Program-made: the position numbers and the translations under genes
The notes under the pieces: model-generated
Told to the model about the DNA's origin: nothing
Databases searched by the model: none
The model's input: the letters and a program-made list of their open reading frames with translations, nothing else
In this document: positions 1-10,702 of the stretch, in pieces
How positions within the stretch are numbered: position 1 is the stretch's first letter
Layout: each line of letters begins with the position of its first letter
Assembly: GCA_009767595.1 (NCBI GenBank)
Contig: VSDK01028060.1
Span: forward strand, 201,642 to 265,641
Length of the DNA: 64,000 bases
Origin: Symbiodinium kawagutii
Taxonomy: Eukaryota; Sar; Dinophyceae; Suessiales; Symbiodiniaceae
Direction of reading: 5' to 3'

Positions 1-386
1 ACCGCTTCCTGACTGAGCAGACACACCACTTCGTACGGAACTGGCATCCTGCTTCTTGGTGGGCATAACTTCCTCCAGCCTTTGAGGGATTGCTGGGTGT
101 GAGCTAGTTGGCCTTTCGCTGAAGGAACATGGAACACTGCTGCAGCCACCACGTAGCTGCCGGCACTGAGGTCCGACCCTTCCATGTAGAGCTCCTCCAA
201 GTAAGCCACTAGCACCTTGTCCAGTTCCTCGGTGCTGGGTTCCTTGCAAGCCAAGGTGGGATCCCAAGAGCATAGTCTGGCCCAGAGCTCCCGGTACTTC
301 TTCAACGTGCGAGCACCAACGGAGGCCTGGGCTAGACTGCGCTCTGGGTTCAACCTCGCATGACTTGCTCTTCTCTTTGCCCTCAT
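1..386 (-). CDS. Tyrosine recombinase of the retrotransposon, N-terminal part only
   Basis: An open frame starts at an ATG (384-386), 30 bases after the RT stop codon, and runs off the left edge without a stop (128 codons). The start is very basic (MRAKRRASHARLNPERS). It is followed by a helical segment typical of the SAM-like N-terminal domain of phage-type integrases (TLKKYRELWARLCSW, then an ELDKVLVAYLEELY helix). The catalytic R-H-R-Y residues would lie beyond the window, so the assignment rests on the N-terminal domain and on position after RT-RNase H. Confidence 0.6.
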   Translation of the reverse strand, partial: MRAKRRASHARLNPERSLAQASVGARTLKKYRELWARLCSWDPTLACKEPSTEELDKVLVAYLEELYMEGSDLSAGSYVVAAAVFHVPSAKGQLAHTQQSLKGWRKLCPPRSRMPVPYEVVCLLSQEA

Positions 387-415
387 ATGTTTCTTCTTCG
401 CAGCGGTTTCGTTCA

Positions 416-2539
416 TCATCTCGATGTCCCGTGATTGGTTTCAACGGCTCCGCTGCACTGCTGACTACATGGTTCGAAGGCTGCTGAATTTGGTTCACTT
501 GGTGATGGCCCAGGGTTTTCTGTCTCTTCTGGCCCATCCATGTTACTGGCACCCCCAGCTGTCGGTGAATCATCCCAGAACCATCGCTTAGGCACTGAGG
601 GGGACCAGCCACTGCGGCTCGGGGAGTCGGCGGGATTCCACTCTGAGGGAATCCACCTTGAGCGGAAGCCCGAGCCAGTTCCCAACGACAATGCGGCAAG
701 TTGCTCCACCACCCTTCTCAACCTGAAACTGCTGGCCCTCCCCTTATCGAAAGAGACTGCAGCTGTCATTGAGTCTGTGAGGATGATGAAACGTTTTCCA
801 AAGTTGTTGCAACTCCTAAGGGCATGCCGCACAGCGTATAAGCTAGCTCTTGCTTCATACACAGGCATTGATTCCTTACGCTTCCAAGGTACCCTGCCGA
901 CTATCTTCCAAGGTTTATCCACATGGCTGAATCCAACACCGACAAACTGTTGTGTGCGCTCTGCTTCAACCTGATCATCCTGCGCTAACAACTCTTCTTC
1001 GATCTGTACATACTGCCTTGGATTGTTCGCCAGCCCATGCTTGAAACGCCACCGTTCATTGTATGACCACAACCTAAAAGCCTCATCATCATCAATGCAT
1101 GAAGTTGTAACCCCCAGACCCCATTCCGAAGCATCCACCGCATACACCGTGGTTCCCCAATCAGCATCAAGCTTACGATAAATGAGAGGAGCTATACCAT
1201 CCCAGTTCATCAGCTCTTTGCGAACACTTTTCCAAAGGGGCACGACGTTTGTGTAGTGACGCCGGATGAAGGTATAGGTTTCACCAAGGACTGCTAAAGC
1301 CTCCCTCCTGCATAATGAAACAAAGGTGATATGGCCTACAAGGCGTTCCAACTGCTGGCCACTTGCTCGTCCTCTTCGAAGGATCTCCCGAATGGCCAGA
1401 CGAAGTCGCCATAGGCGTTGAAGCTTCGGCCTCAACACACCATCGCCAGTGATGTTCCATCCCAACACAGCTGCCTCTTCATCCCCCACTTCAATCTCAT
1501 GCACCACAAGTCCTGCATCTCGCAAGGCTTCAACTGCTTTCCAGAACCGTTCTTCAACTTCGGTTCTGTTGGTGCCAAAGACATGGAGGTTGTCGACATA
1601 CTGAATGTGCCAGAAGGGTCCACGAGGCGCAGGCGCATTGTCTCGCAATCGCTCCTCTTCGAGGAGTCCACTGCGCTCACATATTCGCTCTGCCAGAGTT
1701 TGACACCACCACATTGCCCACGACCATCCCATTGGAATGACCTTCACTCGGGGATAAAGCCATGCATCACCAGAAACTCGAAGCTGCCCCATTCCTGCCT
1801 CAGCGAAGTGCTCCGCCTTTACTCTTCTCAAGCCAAAGTATTTCCTGAGTGACTCCGGCATTTCCATCGAGTAGAAAGCATTCTGCAAATCCGCTGAAGC
1901 AGTGTACAACGGCTGGTTCTGTTCGAGGTTCATGCGACCCATGGCCTCCCCTGTTGCCAAGCTGATCGGCTTGGGATCACCGAAGTGGCAGTTACTCCTC
2001 CGGCAGTCTAATATCATCCGCAACTTGTCCTGCTTCTTCTTCACAAAGAAGATACCCACTTGTTCTACCGAAGGTTGCGTGGAAAACTCTATCAACCCCA
2101 GCCCATGTAATCGTTGCAGAAATTGCACATAGGTCCCAACACTGTTGAACTGAGGATCTTGGTAACACCGCTCCACCCCGCATGCTGCCAATCTTTGTTG
2201 CACAAGATCTGACTCGAGGAGGTGTTCACGTGAAAAGTGCTCCACCTGTTGTTGCCCGCCACTGCCCCACAACGAAGCCAAAGACACTGGACTCATGCCC
2301 TCCGCTGGAAGTGACACCTTGGCAGGATCGAAAGCACCTAAGGATGATGAGCTCGGCAACTGCTCATACCCTTCTGAAACCCGAAGCTCATTCAAGGCCT
2401 CTGAGCCCGACAGGTCTGGAGGCGATCCCAGACTCTTTGTCGCCTGCAAAATGAATTCCAAAACCTTCGACTGAGCAAGACTAGGAGCACTTGTTGAAGG
2501 TCCCCCAAAAAAATCCATGCTGCCCAGTCGGCCATACAT
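416..2539 (-). CDS. Reverse transcriptase-RNase H polyprotein of the retrotransposon
   Basis: A 707-residue protein from the ATG at 2537-2539; the frame is open to 2599 but only with non-ATG codons. RT blocks are visible: KLRMILDCRRSN (about residue 172), SADLQNAFYS with the first catalytic Asp (215), PMGWSWA (269) and YVDNL (314) at the catalytic box. The box reads Y-V-D-N instead of Y-x-D-D, so the second Asp is Asn. An RNase H domain follows: VYAVDASEWGLG, an E-A-R-A helix, LTDSMTAA and the ending WIPSEWNPADSPSR, which is typical of DIRS-like elements. It would copy element RNA into cDNA for insertion by the recombinase. Confidence 0.85.
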   Translation of the reverse strand: MYGRLGSMDFFGGPSTSAPSLAQSKVLEFILQATKSLGSPPDLSGSEALNELRVSEGYEQLPSSSSLGAFDPAKVSLPAEGMSPVSLASLWGSGGQQQVEHFSREHLLESDLVQQRLAACGVERCYQDPQFNSVGTYVQFLQRLHGLGLIEFSTQPSVEQVGIFFVKKKQDKLRMILDCRRSNCHFGDPKPISLATGEAMGRMNLEQNQPLYTASADLQNAFYSMEMPESLRKYFGLRRVKAEHFAEAGMGQLRVSGDAWLYPRVKVIPMGWSWAMWWCQTLAERICERSGLLEEERLRDNAPAPRGPFWHIQYVDNLHVFGTNRTEVEERFWKAVEALRDAGLVVHEIEVGDEEAAVLGWNITGDGVLRPKLQRLWRLRLAIREILRRGRASGQQLERLVGHITFVSLCRREALAVLGETYTFIRRHYTNVVPLWKSVRKELMNWDGIAPLIYRKLDADWGTTVYAVDASEWGLGVTTSCIDDDEAFRLWSYNERWRFKHGLANNPRQYVQIEEELLAQDDQVEAERTQQFVGVGFSHVDKPWKIVGRVPWKRKESMPVYEARASLYAVRHALRSCNNFGKRFIILTDSMTAAVSFDKGRASSFRLRRVVEQLAALSLGTGSGFRSRWIPSEWNPADSPSRSGWSPSVPKRWFWDDSPTAGGASNMDGPEETENPGPSPSEPNSAAFEPCSQQCSGAVETNHGTSR

Positions 2540-2734
2540 CCGGTTCAATGCATCAATTGTACTGTTGCACTCCTGGATGACATGTCGCTTTCTGCCCAAA
2601 CGCTGTCTACACTTCCGGGACAGCGATTCAGAAGGAAAATCGAATTATGACAACAGCTGCAGCGGAACCTCGGCTTGCATGCTCCGAAGGTTCCACAAGA
2701 GGGTTGGAGCCATACCCCTCTTGCACCACCCCGC

Positions 2735-3886
2735 TCAGGGGTTCTCTTGATCTGCCTTTCCCTTTTTGCCCTTTCGGGCTGCTTCCCTTTCTTCGCGGGC
2801 TTTTCGCAGATTCTTTGCAAGGCTGGCCTCCTTCTCCGTCTCCTGTTTCACATAGTCCAATAAGTCAGGGCAGATCATCAGGGTGGCATACTGTCGAGTT
2901 ATGCCACCGAAAGTTGTCTGCTCTTCCAGTGACAGTCTGCCCCCCACTGCCCTCGACTCAGCTTCACGTGCCTTTTCGGAGTAGGAGAACTCTATCGTCT
3001 GCAGCCTCCTGAACTGGATCTCCACACTGAGCAAATTGAAAGGATTCACCTGGTCCACCAACAAGCATTGGCGCAGTGACATACTGATCTGGAAATGTTC
3101 TTGGATTCCCCAGCTCGATGCATCTGCTTTTGTAATCTGCCGCAACCTCTCGTGGTGGCCTTCAAATCCCAAGTTCTCCACTGTGAGATAGTTCACACAC
3201 CATCTGCTCGTCCTTGGTCCACTGAGCACCCATCTGACCGGTGCTTCAATGCTCATGGCAGCAACGTCCTTCAATGTCCTTTCCGGCTGTCCCAGTGAGT
3301 TCAGAAACGAAGGGAGAATGCGACTGTCACACTTCGAAGGCCGTTGTCTGAATGCAGCCAAATCCGCACCATCAACACATTCAACAAACAGAGGACCATC
3401 CCCAGTCTGATGCACTGTCTTGGCTCCACGTGTCATGGCATGCCCAACACCAGCGACTTCCTGCCCAAACACATAACTTCCCATAGTTTCCACTGACAAC
3501 CACTTCAACGTACCAGGACCATAATCGGCAGCTGCTACTCCCGGCAAAGCGGGCGCCTGAGCCACGGGGGCAACACCCCGCCTCTCTTGCTCAGCCAACC
3601 GCCTGGCCTCTTCGCGGAAATTTGTCAGCTCATTCGCACTCCATGCCGGCATAGCATAGACCGACGCCGGATTCATGCCAGCAGGCAATGCTCCCGGTCC
3701 CGGCCTAACCCTTATGCTCCTCACATCATCGTTCAACGGCCCCAGCTCTTCAGAGTACACATCCCCATCAGGAGTTAGAATGATATAAGTGTCCCCTTGT
3801 ACTTGTTCCAGCGGTGTTCGTTCGTGCCAGATTCGAGGACCCCCCACATCATACTCCAGCAGGATCTGCCTATTTAGCAAAGCCAT
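2735..3886 (-). CDS. Gag-like or unknown ORF of the retrotransposon (383 aa)
   Basis: It has an ATG at 3884-3886 and overlaps the end of the upstream membrane ORF by 17 bases, then leaves a 135-base gap to the RT frame. No family is recognised with certainty. It is soluble and mixed alpha/beta in character, with a central part containing GPLFVECVDGADL and a C-terminus that turns into a highly charged, probably coiled segment rich in Lys, Glu and Arg (residues about 345-383). Position before RT and the basic tail suggest a structural, nucleic-acid-binding Gag-like role. That is inference. Confidence 0.6.
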   Translation of the reverse strand: MALLNRQILLEYDVGGPRIWHERTPLEQVQGDTYIILTPDGDVYSEELGPLNDDVRSIRVRPGPGALPAGMNPASVYAMPAWSANELTNFREEARRLAEQERRGVAPVAQAPALPGVAAADYGPGTLKWLSVETMGSYVFGQEVAGVGHAMTRGAKTVHQTGDGPLFVECVDGADLAAFRQRPSKCDSRILPSFLNSLGQPERTLKDVAAMSIEAPVRWVLSGPRTSRWCVNYLTVENLGFEGHHERLRQITKADASSWGIQEHFQISMSLRQCLLVDQVNPFNLLSVEIQFRRLQTIEFSYSEKAREAESRAVGGRLSLEEQTTFGGITRQYATLMICPDLLDYVKQETEKEASLAKNLRKAREEREAARKGKKGKADQENP

Positions 3887-4340
3887 TCTTGCGAAGTCTC
3901 AACTCCGCAAGCTGTCGATGTGCGATTGCTTTCTGGTTCAACGGCGAGAGATCCCCGCCGCCCACACTGTAGCCAGAGTTCCGACCCTGCCAAAATTTGC
4001 CAGCAACCAATAAGGCCACCAACAGTAACAGCAAGCCCAGGAAGCTTACCGGCCCACTGGATACCCACTGTAGAGCCCTTGCAACCCAAACCGCCTGTGG
4101 CCCAACCTCCGGATCGCTTGGTGGCACCACAGGTCTGCCTGAATCCCCAGGCGCAGGCGATGGACTCGTATAGCCGTTTCCTGTCCTCCGAAGTTCCTGG
4201 TGGAAATGGAGTTCCGCAGCTAGTTCGAGCACCTCAGCCCTTATCTGGTGTTGTTGATACAGGCCCCAACCAGTAAGTCCCAGCAGGCAGATGTGCAGAG
4301 CCCCAAATATTCCAAGATAAGGAACGGAACGACCACCCAT
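3870..4340 (-). CDS. Small two-pass membrane protein encoded by the retrotransposon (156 aa)
   Basis: It has an ATG at 4338-4340 and is the first frame of the element. One hydrophobic segment lies near residues 8-27 (YLGIFGALHICLLGLTGWGL) and a second, strongly hydrophobic one near 97-115 (PVSFLGLLLLLVALLVAG). A Pro/Ser-rich loop lies between them. A membrane protein is not a standard DIRS component, and no homolog is recognised. It could be an acquired host gene or an envelope-like accessory. Overlap with the next frame suggests one transcript. Confidence 0.55.
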   Translation of the reverse strand: MGGRSVPYLGIFGALHICLLGLTGWGLYQQHQIRAEVLELAAELHFHQELRRTGNGYTSPSPAPGDSGRPVVPPSDPEVGPQAVWVARALQWVSSGPVSFLGLLLLLVALLVAGKFWQGRNSGYSVGGGDLSPLNQKAIAHRQLAELRLRKNGFAK

Positions 4341-4594
4341 GGGAACTAGGCTTGAGACTTGAGAATTACGGTGTGGTGCGGCATTTACACATTCAACTCT
4401 TCATCAAACATGTCAGGACTCATATAGTCCGCAATTATTCATGGGTGCTTGAGCACTCTCAATGGTTCTTGTGTGTTCTTGATATATCACGAGTATACGA
4501 TCAAGAGCTACTATCAAAACTCACCAGCATGAACCAGGCACCTTCATCAACCACTACCAGCCACAACAAAGCTCCCACACTGCCCCGAAGAGTC

Positions 4595-7575
4595 CCTCAG
4601 CGCGCAGCGCGCCTGGGTCTGCTTGATGTAGGTCACCCCCGCCTTCAGCATGTTGAAGCGGCCCTCGAACATGCAGTACTTCCGCAAGGTGGTCACCTGA
4701 GACGCCACAGTTCGCTGTGGGTGCTGCCAAGCTGAGCTGACGCCCTGGGATACGTTGGTGAACAGAAATGGTGGGGAACCACCAAATCCAACGTGGATGT
4801 GACGAGATTTTTGAATGGCTTATAAAAAGGATAAAATTTAACCATCATTCACCCCTGACTGACTATCATGACCCAACTATGTCACTCACCAACCATCAAG
4901 CATTATGAACGAATCATCACCCATCATTAACCAATCATTCATCCATCATTAACCAGCCGTAGACTTAATCAACAACGAACCGACTACCAAGCATCATTTA
5001 CCATCACATACCAATACAGCCCCACCCGCCTTCAGGTTCAATATCAGACTCAAGCGTCGCAGCTGCGTCACCGTCTTCCTTGGGGTTTAGGCCGTCGGTG
5101 CCCAGCAATCATCCGCCACGGTCGCTTGAGAAGCCAGCTATTGCTAAAGGGATACACCGCAACAATGCCCAAGGCCATGAAGATTTTGGTAGGGAAAATA
5201 TCTGTCAAGCGGAGGCATGGTACACTGTTTATGGGGAGATGTCTTTGTTTCTAAGCAATTATGATTGAGGAGCGTGGGTCTCATATCCATCACCCATGCA
5301 ATGTCGCCGCTTTGCCAACAGCGAGACGTGGACCCACTCTGAGTATCCACAACATCTACACCCCACAGAACTGCAGCCATGATCGTTGAGGGCCTTGATC
5401 TTCCACCGATTCTCATCCTCCAACGCACCATGAATCACCAATAAACGTGTGTACACGACAAAATTCACCATTAATTTCTTCAGTGGTTCAGCTTCTGATA
5501 ATGGGAAAAGCTGATATTGGCAGGAGCTGATCTGGGGCTGATCCGTCGTTTATAGATCTTGTTGGGTGCTGGTTGGATCTGGTTGGATGCTCGTCATGTC
5601 TTCCCAGCATCCAAAATCGATCGCTGATGAAGTCGGTTTCCACCACCTGGGAGACAGCACGGGTGCCATCGCAGTGGTGCCCTGGGGAGTCGTGCTGGGT
5701 TCAGGGATGGTTCATGAGACCTTTTTCAAACAAAAAGGTTCTACATGCCAATACACCATGAGCAAAGTCAGACAGGCAACTTTCAATCAGATATCCACCA
5801 GTATCAAGATTATCAAGCAATACCAACCATCCACTACCAACCATGATGGTGAACCATCTATTATCATCTATTTCTTAGCCCCCAATAGCACCGGTTGGGG
5901 GGATGCGGCGGTTGACCGGCCCTGCAGTTTGGCCGGGTCGCTCCCATGTAATCGGCGTTGTGCAAGACCAAAATGATCGGAATTTGTTCGCTCTCCTGGC
6001 CGCTTAGCAGCGTGTGAGTCGGGCTGCAGTTGGCACTGGCTCAACGCCGGCAGGGTACCAAGTGGACCACCAAGAACCCAAGCAGAATACCCTGGCCATC
6101 TGTGAGCCGTGTACCAAGTAGTTTCGGGCAACCTAGGTTTGGCTACACCCAACCAACACGTCGACCCCTCAGGCCATCAAAAATGCTGATATTACCCCAA
6201 ACTGGTCGGCTTCACAACAAAGACAATCATGTTTCGGAAAGGCTATCATTCCGACATTTCACTTCCATTTATGGCTTCCATTTTCAGGACATGCGTACGG
6301 CCATCCTCATGGCATCCGGCGGCCTCCAAATAGAGGGGAGCCAAGGCAGCGTGGTAATCCATGCAGTGGTAGATGTCCGGTTTCAACCTGAGCCGTTGAG
6401 GTTCCTGAGGACACAGCACCATGGGGGCGAAAGAGATGGGAAGGTGTTCAAACGATTGGTATCCCATGTAGATGTAATGCGTTGTGTATGGTTGACCAGT
6501 GAACTCACAACTGAGTTACTATGGTCAGTTCTGGGTGTAATCGGCAGACCACTAGAAATGAGACTATAACAGCCTCAAACATGGCGAGGATTGGAAGCTT
6601 GGTCAGAGGACCAATCCACATTCAATGCACTGCTTCTGTGATAAATGATTCCAATACCCATAAATGACACCTTTGTTTGCTATATATTGTTGCTATATCC
6701 CCTCTTAGTGCTCTTGATGATTGTATATCTCCGTGAGATTCAGGTGAATTACTCCACGTTCCAAACCAACAGGAGACCCCCATCAGCAGCTTCACCCCAT
6801 ATCTCTGCTGTGATCCAAGACAACCCCCTGGGCACAGCTGGGGCGTCACATTCCTCCAAGGTGCTTCCGGATGAGCCAAGCCGTTGCCTGCGCCATTGTG
6901 GTTGACAGTGGTTGATAGTCTTCATATGGCAGTACTGGGCAAAGGCAGAGGAGGGTTTTCTAGACTCAAAAACTTTGATGAGGACAAAACGAATTTGAGA
7001 ACAGTGAGATTGGATCAGCAGGACTTCTTTGTCGGAGCCTGCCTTGGTTGTTACATGTTTCCCTTCGCCCCAAAGCGCACCCCACAGGGACAACTACGGA
7101 AACCAGGCCTGGTTCCACAAGGAGAAATACCGCAAAGTCCTCCAATAGCAGGCGACATGATCTGAAGGTCGTGTCTCCAAGGCTGGGACGAAATCATGAT
7201 TTGAGCCCACGGGTGAATGACTATGACTACCACCATGATCAAGATTTGGTCCCAACATGTCGCAACTACTCATTGATGACCTTCCGACTCATGTCATCCA
7301 CGTTTCCACCAGGAAACGTCGCCATGGTTGGCTCCTGACTTTGGTCATGGACGGCGGATAGGGCGCTGTCTTCACCTTCTCGGTGAAGATTTCGTGTTCT
7401 CAGCCGGGCAACGCATGGGGCTGCAGGTGCAGCCGTTGGCATGTTGGAGTTCGTGTCTCATGGATTGACTTGTTCACAGTAACTGACTAATGACGTAGGA
7501 AGTGGCATGATCATTCTAAGCAGTATCACCATGTTTGCGTCATCACCACCCTAATACGGCAAGAAATTCATCATG

Positions 7576-7645
<70 letters not shown>

Positions 7646-10600
7646 CTTTAAGGCATTCACAGTCCAGGGGCTGAGGATATACCAGACGCGATTGATGCCG
7701 TTCAGCTCGCTCTGCATGGTATAGACTTGGATCCTCAGTGATCCAGGACGAAGCTTCATGACCGGGAGTTCTTTGGATGACTGTGCCCAGATTTTGACTA
7801 TATGGGGGGGTTCTCAAAATAGGGGTACCCCCAAATAATCCAGCTCATCAACCATTGATAGTAACAAACCATCAATTTTGGTGGTCCCCTCATGGCTTGA
7901 GAAACACCATGAAACACCCCATATTTACTGGTGGGCTGTTTCACCTGCGCACAACTCATCTTCACACCTGCCTATGATGTCAAATGTCAAAGTGGTGGTT
8001 TCTCAAGCCATAGGGGACCCTCAAAATCAATGGTTTATTACCATAAGTAGTTAATATGAGATGACTTCGGGGTACTCCAATTTTGAGAAACCACCAGGTG
8101 GAACAGCCACGGTGATTAGTATCAAAACCCGCATGGCACCTGTTCCATGACAAGGTTGGTCGATCATTGGAGCATTTCTCAAGGCAGGCCCAAGGTTCGT
8201 CTGCTCCTTGCCATCGACCACGCAGCGAATTTCATCAAACTCCTGCGGAGAGTACGAATAAATCATAGATCACAAAGTCATTTTGTTGACGTAGGGCTGC
8301 TCAAGTTGATACCACGTCCAAAAGACTGGGGGTTCCCTTTACAAACTCACAAGTTGGGGATGTTTCTTCGGGGGGAATGCTACTTTATGGACAGGCCCAG
8401 GAGACCAAACAAGCACGTCGCATGAACCCACAATTTGCAGATATTGGCGATGCTCGGTACTGTCCAAACTAGGCAACTGACAAGTTAGCAGAACCGTGCC
8501 ATCCCTGCACACAACTCATCAAGCAAGAGACTCTTCCCAACAACCTCATGATTCAACTAGTTTACATTGGAAGTACAACCCCAGTATAATCCTAGTTCAT
8601 CTTGGAAGTTACCCAGCACTGTACATCTGCTAACCTCCAAGCATAGCTTCCTCCCCAGCCCGGCACTCCTCCAACTCTCCGTAGTCCACATCCCCGAACA
8701 TAGGATGAATCAAGCTCAAGGTGCACTGAGCGCAGCCGCTGCATTTAGCATGCTTCCGGGACAAACATGGGAGAACCACGGGAAAACCGTCCGGGCACAT
8801 GATCAAAGTATACAGTATACAAATATTTGTCAACAGATTGTGAGTTGAAGTGGATCAAAGTATCAAGAACATGGCATATGATCAAAACAGTGTCAACAAA
8901 TTCACGAAAAAATATACAACCAAAATTCAAATCTCTTCCACCCTTGTCTTGGTCTGCTTCAACAGACTCCGCACAAATGCTTGAAGTCTAAAGTGACTTT
9001 CACAAGCACGTGAGCAGTGATATAAAAGTTTGAACAATGTTCAGTCTACGGCTGTGCCAAAAATGTTGATATGTGTTTGAAAATCAGAAAGACCTCCAGC
9101 CAACACAAGACCATCGCAATCCTACTAAGCTCCCATGGCCCTATTAGCTAACTGTTCAAAAACGACCAATTCATCGCCACAACTACCAATGACCAGCATT
9201 AAGCCAATAATTTTCCCACTGAATCGTACTGCTTGTAGTCACGAGTTCTCACGACAATGATAACTCATTCTTAGTCCCAGATTGAGGGTTTCACAAAATA
9301 GGGGACCCCTGAATCATCCTTTCTTAATCATTCACAATAGTATTTCCACCATTTTGGGAGGGTTCCCCATTTTGAGAAATGCCCCTATCTCAACCACCAA
9401 CCACCAACTACCAGCATTGAACCAACCATTCCTCACCACTGTTAGCCTTGCTCGCCAGCCACGCCCCCGGGCGCCTTGGGATGTTCTCGGAGCATCTGAT
9501 CCAAGACCTTTCCCAAGCCTCCAGCACTTACCTGGTGCGGAGATAGCTGGGGGGTGGCCACCGTCCTAGTTCACCAAGCCATGGCAGGGTTCGATGGTTT
9601 CTCAAGGCATAGGGGTACCCAGAAATGGTTAATATAAATAGCTATTGATGGATGATTTGGGGGTTCCCCCAGTTTGAGAAGCCGACGTTTGGGCAAAGTA
9701 AATGCAGGACCAATAGAGCTTGGGTCATGACCATGCCTCACCCTTTTCAGGCATCAGCGCTTTACCATCGTCCGTCCGCGATCTTCACCACTCACGCCAC
9801 TCACGCCTTCACGCCCCACCACCACCACCCACGCCTTCACGCCCCGTTCTGGGATGGTGTGTTCGATGGCCGCGCAGATCACGTGCTTAGGCTCGATCCT
9901 GGGACCTGGCGAGCTCGGCCATGACGAACCACATGCAAGTGAACATCCCAACAGACTCTTCTGGTATGGGATGCTCACCAGGGCTCTTGACTCACAGCCA
10001 TATTCAGAACCAGAAGCATTAGGTAACATGAATCATCATGAATCATATATCACAAGCCCTGCAGCTAGTCCTGAACCCGCTTTGGTTCAACAAGATACCA
10101 ATCTGAAGTGTCATGTTGGGTGGCCCCTCCCCGGATTTTGCGGTGGCACACCCAAGATGGACAGCCTGTCTTCAAACATCGACAGCCCGAAAAGGCCTGA
10201 GATCTGCATGATATTCGGAAAGGTGGCTTCCTGGCAGATCGGGAGGACCCAGTTGGTGGTTGGGAGATGGCTGGGAGCCACCGGATGGATTTGTCCATAA
10301 ATGGTGGTACTTGTACCTACGAACCAACCAATAAATACATATCATTAATACGAGGAAAAATCTCCAGTATGGGGGTACGCACACCATTTTTGGACAAAAG
10401 GAAAGCTTGATGGCACCCGGCATGTTCTCTTTGGCACTTGAAACATACCAATGCATGTTTGCTGGTCAAAGCTCATTTCTAGCTGATTCTGCTATTGGGA
10501 ATTGCCACATTCCGTTGCCATGAGTACCAGAAGGCAATCGATCCACAGTTTCCTTCACACTCCTCGCACTTGCGCCTTGACGATGGACAGGTAGATCCGC

Positions 10601-10702
10601 GTGCGATAGTTCCACGCCAAGATGGTCACTCCACCAACCTCACGGAAAACCAAGGCCCAGTGCGGCGCATTGAGGAGATGTTGGTGGTTATCAGCGCCCA
10701 AC
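4595..10702 (-). CDS. Exons of the GT5 glucan synthase domain, N-terminal half
   Basis: Sense order: 10570-10702, 9835-9905, 9447-9531, 8635-8725, about 8179-8242, 7333-7398, 6850-6934, 6306-6387, 5921-5995, 5034-5078, 4595-4696. They give [18 protein letters not shown], then [12 protein letters not shown] (the GGL donor-nucleotide loop), [80 protein letters not shown] and [20 protein letters not shown]. This is the exact motif order of fungal Ags GT5 domains. Phases join cleanly from 6934 to 5034. The catalytic C-terminal half lies outside the window, beyond the retrotransposon. Confidence 0.8.

Larger units (their letters stand above)
1..4594 (-). mobile_element. DIRS/Ngaro-type tyrosine-recombinase retrotransposon, truncated by the window edge
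   Basis: Four compact reading frames follow each other on the minus strand: a two-pass membrane protein, a gag-like protein, a reverse transcriptase with RNase H, and the start of a tyrosine recombinase. RT-RNase H followed by a recombinase instead of a DDE integrase defines the DIRS/Ngaro group. The element lies in the intron after the host exon 4595-4696, in the same orientation as the host gene. Its 5' end must fall between 4340 and 4595; no terminal repeat was recognised there. The 3' end is outside the window. All frames are open, so it may be a recent insertion. Confidence 0.75.
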
